Shown: positions 37,184 through 45,376 of the stretch, piece by piece
How positions within the stretch are numbered: the first letter of the stretch is position 1
Layout: the number at the start of each line of letters is the position of its first letter
Assembly: GCF_001641635.1 (NCBI RefSeq)
Contig: NZ_LUUB01000034.1
Location: 62,001-126,000 of the forward strand
Source of the DNA: Bradyrhizobium centrolobii
Lineage (GTDB): Bacteria > Pseudomonadota > Alphaproteobacteria > Rhizobiales > Xanthobacteraceae
Reading direction: 5' to 3'
Length of the DNA: 64,000 nt
Made by a program: the position numbers and the translations under genes
The notes under the pieces: model-generated
The model's input: the letters and a program-made list of their open reading frames with translations, nothing else
Database searches by the model: none
Told to the model about the DNA's origin: nothing

Positions 37184-37263
37184 CGTCATTGCGAGCGCAG
37201 CGAAGCAATCCAGACTGCCGCCGCGGAAAGGTTCTGGATTGCTTCGCTGCGCTCGCAATGACG
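37184..37263. repeat. CATTGCGAGCG/GAAGCAATCC-type palindromic repeat
   Basis: CGTCATTGCGAGCGCAGCGA (then AGCAATCCAGA) pairs almost perfectly with TCTGGATTGCTTCGCTGCGC (then TCGCAATGACG), giving an arm of about 30 bases. It sits between fliE and fliQ inside the operon, so it must be tolerated in the transcript. Confidence 0.88.
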
Positions 37264-37282
37264 ATTGGGGCGAGCGCCGAAA

Positions 37283-37591
37283 TCAGATCGGCATCTTCAT
37301 GATGTCTTCATACGCAGCGATCACGCGGTCGCGGACCGAGACCAGCGTGGACACCGCAACGTCGGTGTCTGCGACCGCCGTGACGACGTCCATCACGTTG
37401 GCCTTGCCGGCGGCCATCGCCACGGTCTGCGCATCCGATTTGCGACCTGATTCCATAACGCTGCCGACGGCGTCCTTGAGCAGCGCGGCGAAGGATTGTC
37501 CGCTCGCTTCGCTGCCCTTGCCCGCGCCGCTGTTCTCCAGCACGCGGGCAAGGTTGGCATAGGCGTTGGCGGCGATTGTCGGTGAAGCCAT
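37283..37591 (-). CDS. fliE: Flagellar hook-basal body protein FliE
   Basis: A 102-residue rod-base protein linking the MS ring to the rod. The N-terminal half is poorly conserved; the C-terminal half (FAALLKDAVGSVMESGRKSD and TDVAVSTLVSVRDRVIAAYE) is the FliE signature. It starts 16 bases after the flgC stop, in the same run. Confidence 0.95.
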   Translation of the reverse strand: MASPTIAANAYANLARVLENSGAGKGSEASGQSFAALLKDAVGSVMESGRKSDAQTVAMAAGKANVMDVVTAVADTDVAVSTLVSVRDRVIAAYEDIMKMPI

Positions 37592-37607
37592 GGCTAAATA
37601 TCCCTGC

Positions 37608-38033
37608 TCAGGTCTTGAGGATGTCGAGCGTGCGCTGGATCATCCGGCGCGTCGCACTGATGATGTTGAGATTGGCCTCGTAGGACCGCTGCGCGTCGCG
37701 CATGTCGGTCATCTCGACCACCGAGTTCACGTTGGGATATTTGACGTTGCCGCTCGCATCTGCCGCCGGATTGTTCGGCTCGTATTTGACGCGGAAGCTG
37801 GACTGGTCGGGTCGGATCTTGCCGAGGGTGACGACCTGCGCGTCGAGCGTGCGGTCGAGCGCGGAGGAGAAGGTCGGCACCTTGCGCCGGTAGGGATCAC
37901 CGCCGGCGCTCTGCGCGGTCGAATCCGCGTTGGCGATGTTTTCCGAGATCACCCGCATGCGTCCGGCCTGCGCGCGCAGGCCGGAGGTCGCAATCGCCAT
38001 CGAACGGGCAAAGTCGCTGCTGTCATTGGCCAT
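37608..38033 (-). CDS. flgC: Flagellar proximal rod protein FlgC
   Basis: A 141-residue rod protein exported through the flagellar gate. The rod-family N-terminus SMAIATSGLRAQAGRMRVIS with ENIANADST and the C-terminal helix SYEANLNIISATRRMIQRTL are both present. It lies 18 bases behind flgB. Confidence 0.96.
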   Translation of the reverse strand: MANDSSDFARSMAIATSGLRAQAGRMRVISENIANADSTAQSAGGDPYRRKVPTFSSALDRTLDAQVVTLGKIRPDQSSFRVKYEPNNPAADASGNVKYPNVNSVVEMTDMRDAQRSYEANLNIISATRRMIQRTLDILKT

Positions 38034-38051
38034 GACCTGCCTCCGCTAGTC

Positions 38052-38456
38052 CTAACCTTTGCCGATCGCGGTCTTGAGCAGATGCAGGCTCTTCGAATAG
38101 AGCGAGGTCGCCGCCGCGTAGTCCATCTGGTTGCTCGCGGCCTTCATCATCTCCTCCTCGAGGTTGACGGTGTTGCCCGCGGGACGGGTCTCGAAGCCCG
38201 CATTCTTGTTCTGGTCGAAGGAGGACTGCGCGCCGGATGGCGTCATGTGGGAAGGGCTGGTGCGGGCGAGCGCCAGGGGCCCCATCGAGCCGGTGGCGGC
38301 ACCGGTCTTGTCGAACTTCGGCTCGACCAGGTCGCGGGGCCGGAAATTGGGCGTGTCGGAATTGGAGACGTTCTCGGACAGGACGCGCTGGCGTTCCTGG
38401 TGCCACTGCATCTTGGTGCGAAGCGCCGAGAGCACCGGGAGGTCGTTGATGGACAT
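38052..38456 (-). CDS. flgB: Flagellar proximal rod protein FlgB
   Basis: A 134-residue rod protein with LRTKMQWHQERQRVLSENVS and NSDTPNFRPRDL at the N-terminus and the C-terminal helix MDYAAATSLYSKSLHLLKTA. The ATG at 38456 has GGAAGGAG at good spacing; a start seven codons earlier is less likely. It is the first gene of the flgBC-fliEQR-flhB run and is divergent from fliO-fliP; the shared control region holds a CtrA box and ftr-like sites. Confidence 0.95.
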   Translation of the reverse strand: MSINDLPVLSALRTKMQWHQERQRVLSENVSNSDTPNFRPRDLVEPKFDKTGAATGSMGPLALARTSPSHMTPSGAQSSFDQNKNAGFETRPAGNTVNLEEEMMKAASNQMDYAAATSLYSKSLHLLKTAIGKG

Positions 38457-38497
38457 CGTTGCGGCTCCTTCCGCCATTCGGATCTGTGTCCGAAGCT

Positions 38498-38513
38498 AGG
38501 CAGAATTTGCCGC
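38498..38513. promoter_or_regulatory. ftr-like (FlbD) palindrome upstream of flgB
   Basis: GGCAGAATTTGCCG (38499-38512) fits the Caulobacter ftr pattern as I recall it (C-CGGC--AAA--GC-G) and matches sites at 38694, 54616 and 63922. It lies 42 bases upstream of flgB, beside a CtrA box. Confidence 0.45.
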
Positions 38514-38521
38514 GTGTATGG

Positions 38522-38536
38522 TTAACGGGTGGTTAA
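38522..38536. promoter_or_regulatory. CtrA box upstream of flgB
   Basis: TTAACGGGTGGTTAA is an exact TTAA-N7-TTAA CtrA binding motif, 66 bases before the flgB start. In Caulobacter and relatives CtrA activates early flagellar operons from such sites. Confidence 0.7.
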
Positions 38537-38624
38537 AGCGGCCGTGCCACGATGTTCCCGGCCGGGACATGCATCTTGCCCCCGTGTTTCTACGCCTCCC
38601 AAAAGCCGCATTAACCCAACCGCT

Positions 38625-38640
38625 TGGCGGCCCGCGTGCA
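38625..38640 (+). promoter_or_regulatory. Possible sigma54 promoter for fliO-fliP
   Basis: TGGCGGCCCGCGTGCA keeps the GG-N10-GC spacing of sigma54 promoters with TGGC at -24 and TGCA at -12. An ftr-like site follows 54 bases downstream, the arrangement known for FlbD-activated promoters in Caulobacter. Confidence 0.3.
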
Positions 38641-38693
38641 GCCCAAGAAGTCGTTTTGGATCGGGCGATTCATGGGTTATTAAGAGTTGGGGA

Positions 38694-38708
38694 CGGCAAA
38701 GCTTGCCG
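38694..38708. promoter_or_regulatory. ftr-like palindrome upstream of fliO
   Basis: CGGCAAAGCTTGCCG is a near-perfect palindrome 100 bases before fliO and of the same form as the other ftr-like sites in this cluster. Confidence 0.45.
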
Positions 38709-38807
38709 TGGGATGTTAAGAGATCACAGTTTTGGGGCATCGGACGCCGGTGGTCGGTGGATCTGACCATGGGTGGCACGTGAAAGCGCCATTTGCCGGG
38801 GACAAGT

Positions 38808-39773
38808 ATGCAAGGTAGCCCGATAACCTTCATCGTCGCGTTCATCGTCGTTCTGGCGTTGATCGGCGTCGCTGCGTGGCTGGTTCGCCGATTCGCCACC
38901 AGCCGGCTCGGCGCCAACACCCAGCGCGGTCGCATGCCCCGGCTTGCGGTGATCGATGCGGCCGCGGTCGACGGTCGCCGGCGCCTGGTGCTGGTCCGGC
39001 GTGACAATATCGAGCATCTCCTGATGATCGGCGGCCCCACCGACATCGTCGTGGAGCCGAATATCGTGCGCGCAGTTCCCGGCCGCGACCAGCTTCCGCA
39101 GCGTCCCAACGCCGGTGAGCCGCCGCGCCTCGCCCCGATGCCGGACACCAGCGGCTGGGCCGACGAAGCGCCGCGGCCCGAACTGCTGGATCATCCCGAG
39201 CCGCAGATGCCCGAGCCGCCGCCACGGCCCGCGCGTCCCTCCTTCGCCGACGAAGTGCGCCGGCCCGCCCCCGTTCTGGCCGAGCGCCGCAGTGACCCGC
39301 TGGCCGGCTTTACGCCCGAGCAGATCGCGCCGCGCCCCGAGCGCGAGCTGCGGCCCGAACCCGTTCCGCCGCCGCGCGTCGCCCGCGGCGAATCGATCAT
39401 GCCGCGCCCGCCGCGCCAGAGCGAGCCGGTGAAAGTGCCACCGGTGCGCGCCGAGCGCGCGGCCGCGCCGCCGCCCCCTCCGCCTGTGCCGCAAGCTCCG
39501 CCTGTTCCGCCGCCGGCGCCCGCCCCGGCCCCGTCGAGCGCCGAGCAGAATCTCGCCGAAATGGCCCAGCGACTCGAAGCCGCCCTGCGCCGCCCGGCCG
39601 GCGAGACGGTCGCGCCTCCCGTTGCGCCCGAGCCGGCTCCTCAGCGCGCGGCGCGTAACGAGCCTCCGGCGCCACCGGCCCCGCCCGCCAAGCCGGCCCC
39701 GGAAAAGACCAGCTTTGAAAACCTCGAAGACGAGATGGCCTCCCTGCTTGGCCGTCCGAAGCCGTCTTCGTGA
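38808..39773 (+). CDS. fliO: FliO-type flagellar biosynthesis protein with long proline-rich tail
   Basis: A 321-residue protein: one N-terminal membrane helix (FIVAFIVVLALIGVAAWLVR), then the small FliO-like beta domain (RLAVIDAAAVDGRRRLVLVR; IEHLLMIGGPTDIVVEPNIV, residues about 35-80), then about 230 residues rich in Pro, Ala and Arg, ending in an acidic helix (TSFENLEDEMASLLGR). FliO assists assembly of the FliP ring. The long tail is typical of alphaproteobacteria but its role is unknown. The stop overlaps the fliP GTG start. Confidence 0.85.
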   Translation: MQGSPITFIVAFIVVLALIGVAAWLVRRFATSRLGANTQRGRMPRLAVIDAAAVDGRRRLVLVRRDNIEHLLMIGGPTDIVVEPNIVRAVPGRDQLPQRPNAGEPPRLAPMPDTSGWADEAPRPELLDHPEPQMPEPPPRPARPSFADEVRRPAPVLAERRSDPLAGFTPEQIAPRPERELRPEPVPPPRVARGESIMPRPPRQSEPVKVPPVRAERAAAPPPPPPVPQAPPVPPPAPAPAPSSAEQNLAEMAQRLEAALRRPAGETVAPPVAPEPAPQRAARNEPPAPPAPPAKPAPEKTSFENLEDEMASLLGRPKPSS

Positions 39774-40522
39774 GGCTGCCGGCCCTCCCGCGTAGAGTTC
39801 TTTTTCTTTCTGTCCTGATCGGCGCGGCATCGCTCGCGATGCCTGCGCATGCGCAGGACATCAGCATCAATCTCGGCGGTCAGGGTGGCGGCGTCACCGA
39901 GCGCGCGATCCAGCTCATCGCGCTGCTCACGGTGCTGTCGATCGCACCGTCGATCCTGATCATGATGACCTCGTTTACGCGCATCGTGGTCGTCTTGTCG
40001 CTGCTGCGCACCGCGATGGGCACGGCGACCGCGCCGCCCAATACGGTGATCATCGCACTCGCGATGTTCCTCACCTTCTTTGTGATGGGACCCGTCTTAC
40101 AAAAATCCTATGACGAAGGCATCCGCCCGCTTGTCGCCAACCAGATCGGCGTCGAGGATGCGCTCCAGCGCGCCTCCGTCCCCTTGCGCGGCTTCATGCA
40201 AAAGAACGTGCGCGAAAAGGATTTGAAGCTGTTCCTGGATCTCTCGGGCGAGCCGCCGCCGGCCACCCCCGACGAGCTCGCACTCCGCATTCTCGTCCCT
40301 GCCTTCATGATCTCCGAACTGAAGCGCGCCTTCGAGATCGGCTTCCTGCTATTCCTCCCCTTCCTGATCATCGACCTCGTCGTCGCTTCCGTGCTGATGT
40401 CGATGGGCATGATGATGCTGCCGCCGGCTACGATCTCGCTGCCGTTCAAGCTGATCTTCTTCGTGCTAGTCGACGGCTGGTCGCTGGTGGCAGGAAGTCT
40501 GGTGCAAAGCTATGGGGGGTGA
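39770..40522 (+). CDS. fliP: Flagellar export gate protein FliP
   Basis: A 250-residue export-gate core protein with a cleavable signal peptide (VLFLSVLIGAASLAMPAHA), four membrane helices and the signatures SFTRIVVVLSLLRTAMGT and VASVLMSMGMMMLPPATISL. The start is GTG inside GTGA overlapping the fliO stop, so the two are translationally coupled. It is far from fliQ-fliR and on the opposite strand. Confidence 0.96.
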   Translation: MRLPALPRRVLFLSVLIGAASLAMPAHAQDISINLGGQGGGVTERAIQLIALLTVLSIAPSILIMMTSFTRIVVVLSLLRTAMGTATAPPNTVIIALAMFLTFFVMGPVLQKSYDEGIRPLVANQIGVEDALQRASVPLRGFMQKNVREKDLKLFLDLSGEPPPATPDELALRILVPAFMISELKRAFEIGFLLFLPFLIIDLVVASVLMSMGMMMLPPATISLPFKLIFFVLVDGWSLVAGSLVQSYGG

Positions 40523-40545
40523 CGGGCGGGAAGGCACGCCCTATC

Positions 40546-40703
40546 CCCGTCGTTGTTGCGAGCGCGCAGCAATCCAGAATGCCGCCGCGCGCGTGGACCA
40601 GGCATGGAACATTAGTCCTCTGCCCGTCATTGCGATGAGCCCCTGCGACGAAGCAATCCAGACCGTCTCCGCGGAAAGATGCTTCGCTGCGCTCGCAATG
40701 ACG
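40546..40703. repeat. Degenerate plus intact CATTGCGA/GAAGCAATCC repeats
   Basis: 40625-40703 (CGTCATTGCGATGAGCCCCT ... CGCTCGCAATGACGG) is a clear copy of the palindromic element seen at 31784 and 37184. 40546-40600 holds a decayed fragment (TTGCGAGCGCGCAGCAATCC). They lie between the ends of two converging genes. Confidence 0.72.
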
Positions 40704-40735
40704 GAGAGCATGGCGGCGGCTCGGGCGACGACCGC

Positions 40736-40972
40736 CTACCCCTTCACGTCATATTGCTTGCTGAGGTGATCTCCGACCTGCACCAGCATCGCCACGCACT
40801 CGGGATAGCCGGGCTTGTCGACGGTGGCCTGATCTGCGGCCGCGCGGAACTCCCAGCTGTCGCCGTCGCGAATGATCGAGATGGTCATGCCGTCGGGGCA
40901 ATCGGCATGGACCTTCAATTCGGCCCGCGCCATCGCGATGAGTTCGGCTTCGGTCTTGGCAGGCTTGCTCAT
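40736..40972 (-). CDS. Conserved small hypothetical protein
   Basis: A 78-residue soluble protein (MSKPAKTEAELIAMARAELK; IIRDGDSWEFRAAADQATVD; ECVAMLVQVGDHLSKQYDVK). The start at 40972 has GGAGAG upstream and removes an unlikely extension. Bradyrhizobium genomes carry many such short proteins with an AELIAMARAEL-like start; none has a known job to my knowledge. Confidence 0.65.
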   Translation of the reverse strand: MSKPAKTEAELIAMARAELKVHADCPDGMTISIIRDGDSWEFRAAADQATVDKPGYPECVAMLVQVGDHLSKQYDVKG

Positions 40973-41052
40973 ATCAACTCTCTCCCGGCATGAAGACACG
41001 CAGGTTGCCGCTTCAACGGGCAACTGTCGAGAGGCCGAAGGTAGCACGGATC

Positions 41053-44000
41053 CTACCGCGTCATCTTGATCTGCCGCACGACCGGGATCGTCGGCAGCGA
41101 GCCGGTGTGCTCGGTCTCGTCCCTGGCCTGCGGCGCGGCCGGTGCGCGCGCAGTGGCGTCGGGGAAGCGCAGCTTCATCTCGCGCAGGAAGCCGTCGAGC
41201 GTGTCGACGCCGGCGGCGAGCTTGGCGATCTCGGCGAATTCGGCGCTGGAGGCCGCGGCCGGCTTGCTCGCAATGTCGAAGGCGAGCCGGTCGGCGCTCT
41301 CGCTCATCAAGGGCGCATATTTCTCGCGGAAGCGCGCCAGTCCAATCGAGTCGTCGGCGAGCGCGTAGCCGACCGCAGCGCGGATCACGTCGCTCTTCTC
41401 GACCGCATTGAGCGGCTTGAAGTCGCGATAGCGCTCACCGTAGTAGAGCTCGATCTGCTCTGCGGACTCGCGCCAGCGCCGCGCGGCCCAGAAGATGTCC
41501 GAACGGAGCCGAATCACCTCGCGCCCGGTGACGTTGGAGACGATATCGAGCGCGAGATCGTGGCGGCCGACGTCGCTCTGCGCGCGCGCTTCCAACAGCA
41601 GGCGCTGCTGGCGCAGCTCGCCGGAGAGATCGCTGATGCGGCTGGCACGCAGCGCCGAGATCGCCATGTCCGGCTTGCGGTTGGCAAGATAGACCATGGC
41701 AAGGCGCGCTGCGACCTGCGCGCGGGCCGCGCCTTCGAGACGGTGATCGACCTGGTATTGCAGGAGCTCGGCGGCCTGATCGAGCAGGTCGATCGAGGCA
41801 AGACGATCCGCAAGGCGGCGGATCAGTTCGTCGCCGCGCCGGCCGATCGGCGTCAGCTCGCGGAACTCGTAGAACATCCCGAGCGCCTCGATCGGTGGCA
41901 ACTCGTCACCCTTCGGGCCGAGGAATATTTGCGTGAACAGTTCGGACGCGAGGTCCTGCGCCTGGCGCGAGGCCTCGGCGTTGGGCTGAAGCCTGGTCGC
42001 GGTCCGCGCCGCGGCAAGAGCGTCCCGGTAGCGTCCCATGTCGGCATACATCTGCGCCAGCATCTGGAGCGTCTTCACCTCGATGGCGTCGCCCCGCCAG
42101 GTCATCGCCAGGATCTCAAGCTCGCGCAGCGCGTCTTCCCTGGTGATCTCGTCGCGCTTCTGCCGGAGCGCTATCTCGAGCTGCCTGGCCTCGGCCGCCG
42201 CCTGCCTGTCGTTCGAGGCTACCGCGAATTTGTAGTCGTCGAGCGCGTCCTTGTCGTGGCCGAGCGCCTCGGCGAGCCGGCCGCGCAGCACGGCAAAGCC
42301 GGGCGCGGCCTCAGGCGGAACGCCGACCACCTCGATCTCGCTGCGGCGCTTGGAGGCGCCGGCATAGTCCTTCACCTCGAGCGCGGCGCGCATCGCGTCC
42401 ATCGTCACGATGCGCTGGATGTCCAGCGGCAGCGACGCGATCGCGAACTCGACATTCTTGAACTTCTCGCGCGCATCCGCCCATTTGCCCTGGCGCGCGA
42501 AGGCGAGCGCCTTCCAGAGCTGTGAATCGTGGCTGTTGCCGATCACGGGATTGGCGAGATCCGTCAGGCCCTGCGCCGGACGGCCGATCAGGATGCTTGC
42601 GATCGCATGCATGATCAGTGCGCCGCTCTCCTCCTTGTTCAGGGGATCGGCGAGCATGACGTCGGTGATGGCCTTCGCTTCGTGATACATGCCGCGCGAC
42701 ATGTAGAACTGCGCAAGATCGAGCCGCGGCAACGAGCGCTGCGCCGGCTCGACGGCCGAGATTGCCGTGACGAGCTCGCTCTGGCGCGACATGAAGTTCT
42801 CCGACTGGCCCTTTCGCCAGCCTTCGGGACTGAAGATCGGCCGCACCGCGGTCGGGGCCCGCTCGGCCGAGATGTCGACCGGCGACAGCGTCAGACCGCC
42901 CTTCTTGCCGAGAATGACCTTGTCGGACCCGACCTCGACGCCAACCTCGTCGGAATTCGGCCGGACGGCGATGCCGTGCGCGGACTCCAGCAGCGAGAGA
43001 TCGACGAGATCCTGACGCTTGATGAAGCCGCGGATCGGCCGCTGCGCGGTTACGACGTAGAGCGTGTCGCCGGCATCGGGATCGGTGAGCTTGTGCAGAA
43101 GGCCAGGACTGGCGAAGGGGATCGCGATGTTGGCGAGCGCCGGATCGGTGATGTTGCGCGAGATCATCAGTGGCAGCGGCGTCGCCTGGATTTTGTCGGC
43201 GAGTGTCAGGAGCCAGTTCGTCTCCTTGCCGACCTCCTCGCTCGTCAGCGAGTAGACCAGCGGACGGGTGAGACGAATGCGAACCGCCTGCCCTTTATCG
43301 AGCGGAATGCGGCCGACCTCGCCGATCATCGCGCCGCCCTTGGCGCGGATCGCCTCGATGTCGATCGGCTTCGACGAGTCGAACACCAGCCAGACGGTGT
43401 CGCCGCGGCGGAACGCTGCCGCGGGAGAAGAGACCTGAAGCGGGAACGTCACGCGAAGACCGTCGCTGTCGCGGCGCACCTCGACGCTGGCCACGGCGGG
43501 CTGCGGCGCGGCCGGCGCCTCGACCGGAGCTGCCGTGGCGGTTTCCTTGGCGGTTTCCTTGGCAGTCTCCTTGGCTGGCTCGTTCGGCGTGTCCTTGATC
43601 GGCTCCTTCGCAGCCTCCTTCATCGGCTCCTTGGGCGTCTCGACGGCGGCAGGCGCCACCGGCTGGGGAGGAACGACCGGTGCGGCTACTTCGGTTGCCG
43701 GCATGGGCTTAGGCGCTTCCGTCACGGCCGCCACTGGCGCAGGCGCGGGCTTCGGCGTCTCGGCAGGCGGCGCAGCGGCTGCGGCTTCGGGCTTGATCTC
43801 GATCTTGGCCTCGCGGGCGATCGCCTCGGAGGTCGGCGGCGTGATCTCGCGATGGGTCTCCTTCGGCTTCTCGGCCGCGGGATGCGCTCCACGCGCAGCG
43901 GCAGGCTTTGCCTGCGCAATCATCGCGTCGGGCGTCGCGGCGGCCTTGCCCTTGTCCGGCTGGAAGGCGACGTCGATGACATAGTTCTTCTCGTCGCGGA

Positions 44001-44799
44001 ACGAGTGCACGTCGGCATCGCCGATCAGCGCGATGTCGACAGTGGTCTGGTCGATGTCAGCCTTCTGCCTGATCGAGGCAACGTTCGGTGGTGCGGCGAC
44101 GACCGCATCGGCTAAGTCGAAATTCAGATTGGCGTTGAAGGCGAGCGTGAGCTTCTGCTCGTTGAGCACCGAGGAAACCCCGACGCCGTCGGGCATCTCG
44201 AACACGAAGCGGACAAAGGTCGGCTGCACCGAGGCGCGTACGCGGATCGGCGGACGCTTCTTGGTCTCGGCCGCGGCGCGCTGGGCGCGCAGCGCGCGCT
44301 CGGCAACCCGCGCGCGCTCGGCCAGTTCCTTGACCACGTCCATCGGCAGGGGCGGCGGCGGCCCTTTCCAGCCCTCCGGCAACAGATCGATGAAGGTGCG
44401 CTCGCCGGCATTCATTGTGTTGACGGTAACGCGTCGCGCCAGTGACAGCCGGATCGCCCCGCCGTCGGGATCGCGGCGGGCGGAGTTGACGTAATCCGGC
44501 GCGCCTTCCGGGACACGGTCGACGGGAATGTCGACGGGCCGGTCGAAGCGGATGATGAGGATGGAGCCGGCGGTCGTCACCTCGGAGGGAACATCTTCGC
44601 CGAGCTTGACGACGAGACGGGCAAAGCCGCCCGCGGCCGAAAAGGTCGCCTCGCCCCGGATCGGGTCGGCAGCACGGGCAGCACTGAGGCCGATCAGAAG
44701 GCAGGCCGCCAATACGGATGCCTTGCCGACATGATGCGGCAGCCCACGCGCCAGGGCGCGGGCTCGCGACAACAATCCAGCGGCAGCCTCTCGCGCCAT
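41053..44799 (-). CDS. Very large periplasmic TPR protein of the flagellar cluster
   Basis: About 1248 residues. A signal-peptide-like segment (VGKASVLAACLLIGLSAARA) is followed by beta-rich repeats resembling AMIN-type domains (FARLVVKLGEDVPSEVTTAG; TFVRFVFEMPDGVGVSSVLN), a low-complexity Ala/Pro/Lys linker with KETA repeats, another beta-rich part, and a long C-terminal TPR superhelix. The ATG at 44799 is preferred because a CtrA box occupies 44878-44892. The gene has no settled name; position, export signal and CtrA boxes suggest a periplasmic flagellar-motor or rotor-associated scaffold, which is inference. A CtrA-dependent envelope protein without a flagellar role is the alternative. Confidence 0.75.
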   Translation of the reverse strand: MAREAAAGLLSRARALARGLPHHVGKASVLAACLLIGLSAARAADPIRGEATFSAAGGFARLVVKLGEDVPSEVTTAGSILIIRFDRPVDIPVDRVPEGAPDYVNSARRDPDGGAIRLSLARRVTVNTMNAGERTFIDLLPEGWKGPPPPLPMDVVKELAERARVAERALRAQRAAAETKKRPPIRVRASVQPTFVRFVFEMPDGVGVSSVLNEQKLTLAFNANLNFDLADAVVAAPPNVASIRQKADIDQTTVDIALIGDADVHSFRDEKNYVIDVAFQPDKGKAAATPDAMIAQAKPAAARGAHPAAEKPKETHREITPPTSEAIAREAKIEIKPEAAAAAPPAETPKPAPAPVAAVTEAPKPMPATEVAAPVVPPQPVAPAAVETPKEPMKEAAKEPIKDTPNEPAKETAKETAKETATAAPVEAPAAPQPAVASVEVRRDSDGLRVTFPLQVSSPAAAFRRGDTVWLVFDSSKPIDIEAIRAKGGAMIGEVGRIPLDKGQAVRIRLTRPLVYSLTSEEVGKETNWLLTLADKIQATPLPLMISRNITDPALANIAIPFASPGLLHKLTDPDAGDTLYVVTAQRPIRGFIKRQDLVDLSLLESAHGIAVRPNSDEVGVEVGSDKVILGKKGGLTLSPVDISAERAPTAVRPIFSPEGWRKGQSENFMSRQSELVTAISAVEPAQRSLPRLDLAQFYMSRGMYHEAKAITDVMLADPLNKEESGALIMHAIASILIGRPAQGLTDLANPVIGNSHDSQLWKALAFARQGKWADAREKFKNVEFAIASLPLDIQRIVTMDAMRAALEVKDYAGASKRRSEIEVVGVPPEAAPGFAVLRGRLAEALGHDKDALDDYKFAVASNDRQAAAEARQLEIALRQKRDEITREDALRELEILAMTWRGDAIEVKTLQMLAQMYADMGRYRDALAAARTATRLQPNAEASRQAQDLASELFTQIFLGPKGDELPPIEALGMFYEFRELTPIGRRGDELIRRLADRLASIDLLDQAAELLQYQVDHRLEGAARAQVAARLAMVYLANRKPDMAISALRASRISDLSGELRQQRLLLEARAQSDVGRHDLALDIVSNVTGREVIRLRSDIFWAARRWRESAEQIELYYGERYRDFKPLNAVEKSDVIRAAVGYALADDSIGLARFREKYAPLMSESADRLAFDIASKPAAASSAEFAEIAKLAAGVDTLDGFLREMKLRFPDATARAPAAPQARDETEHTGSLPTIPVVRQIKMTR

Positions 44800-44877
44800 T
44801 GGCGGCATTTCTTCCGATTTCGACGGCCCATGCCGGCACTGGCGCCGGCCCGTGCCGTCGACTGTAGGTTTTGCCAA

Positions 44878-44892
44878 TTAAGGACTTGTTAA
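44878..44892. promoter_or_regulatory. CtrA box upstream of the large TPR gene
   Basis: TTAAGGACTTGTTAA is an exact TTAA-N7-TTAA motif 78 bases before the preferred TPR-gene start. Confidence 0.68.
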
Positions 44893-44980
44893 TGCTGTAT
44901 TGAAGACTTGGCCTGGCGCATCGCGTCGAGAGGCCCGGTGCGAGGTGAAGCGTTCGCGCACCGAATCTGAGGAGCAAGCG

Positions 44981-44995
44981 TTAAGGAGTTGTTAA
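44981..44995. promoter_or_regulatory. Second CtrA box upstream of the large TPR gene
   Basis: TTAAGGAGTTGTTAA, again exact TTAA-N7-TTAA, 103 bases from the first box. It overlaps the stop codon of the small gene upstream. Two perfect boxes in 120 bases are unlikely by chance in such GC-rich DNA. Confidence 0.65.
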
Positions 44996-45204
44996 CACTC
45001 TGTCGTCCCCGCCCCGTGGTCCGCAATCTTTCGGAAGCGCGTCTCACCTCGCGCTTCGAGAATTGACTGCAAGGTCGATCGTGCTTCCGAGATTCGACTC
45101 TCGATGTACTCACGTTCGAGATCCGTTAGCCGCGTGTTCAGCAAGCGCTGATAGCGGCGAATACTCTCGTCGTGAACCCGGATGAGCGCGAACCTTGCAT
45201 CCAT
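44992..45204 (-). CDS. Small helical hypothetical protein
   Basis: A 70-residue, highly charged helical protein (DARFALIRVHDESIRRYQRL; TDLEREYIESRISEARSTLQ), likely a two-helix hairpin. GGGAGGTGAAG directly before the ATG is a strong ribosome-binding site and sets the start. Its stop codon overlaps a CtrA box. No function is known. Confidence 0.6.
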   Translation of the reverse strand: MDARFALIRVHDESIRRYQRLLNTRLTDLEREYIESRISEARSTLQSILEARGETRFRKIADHGAGTTEC

Positions 45205-45376
45205 CTTCACCTCCCATTCGCTCAGCCTCACCAGGCCGCCTCACATCAAAAGCTTGCGTTCGGTTCCCCGAACCAGAAAGCAACTTGCAGGATCGGCATC
45301 GCGTGGATCGTCGATGCCACCTCAAACCACTCGTTCACGACAATTGACGAGCGGAAGCGGGAGCCAAGTTGCGAAC

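Noticed and set aside
38537..38552. A -24-like TGGCACG on the minus strand before flgB
   Set aside because: The -12 element lacks the required GC at the correct spacing, so a sigma54 promoter cannot be supported there.
42529..44115. A 528-codon open frame antisense to the large TPR gene
   Set aside because: Low-complexity Arg/Gly composition from third-position GC; no start signal and no domain.
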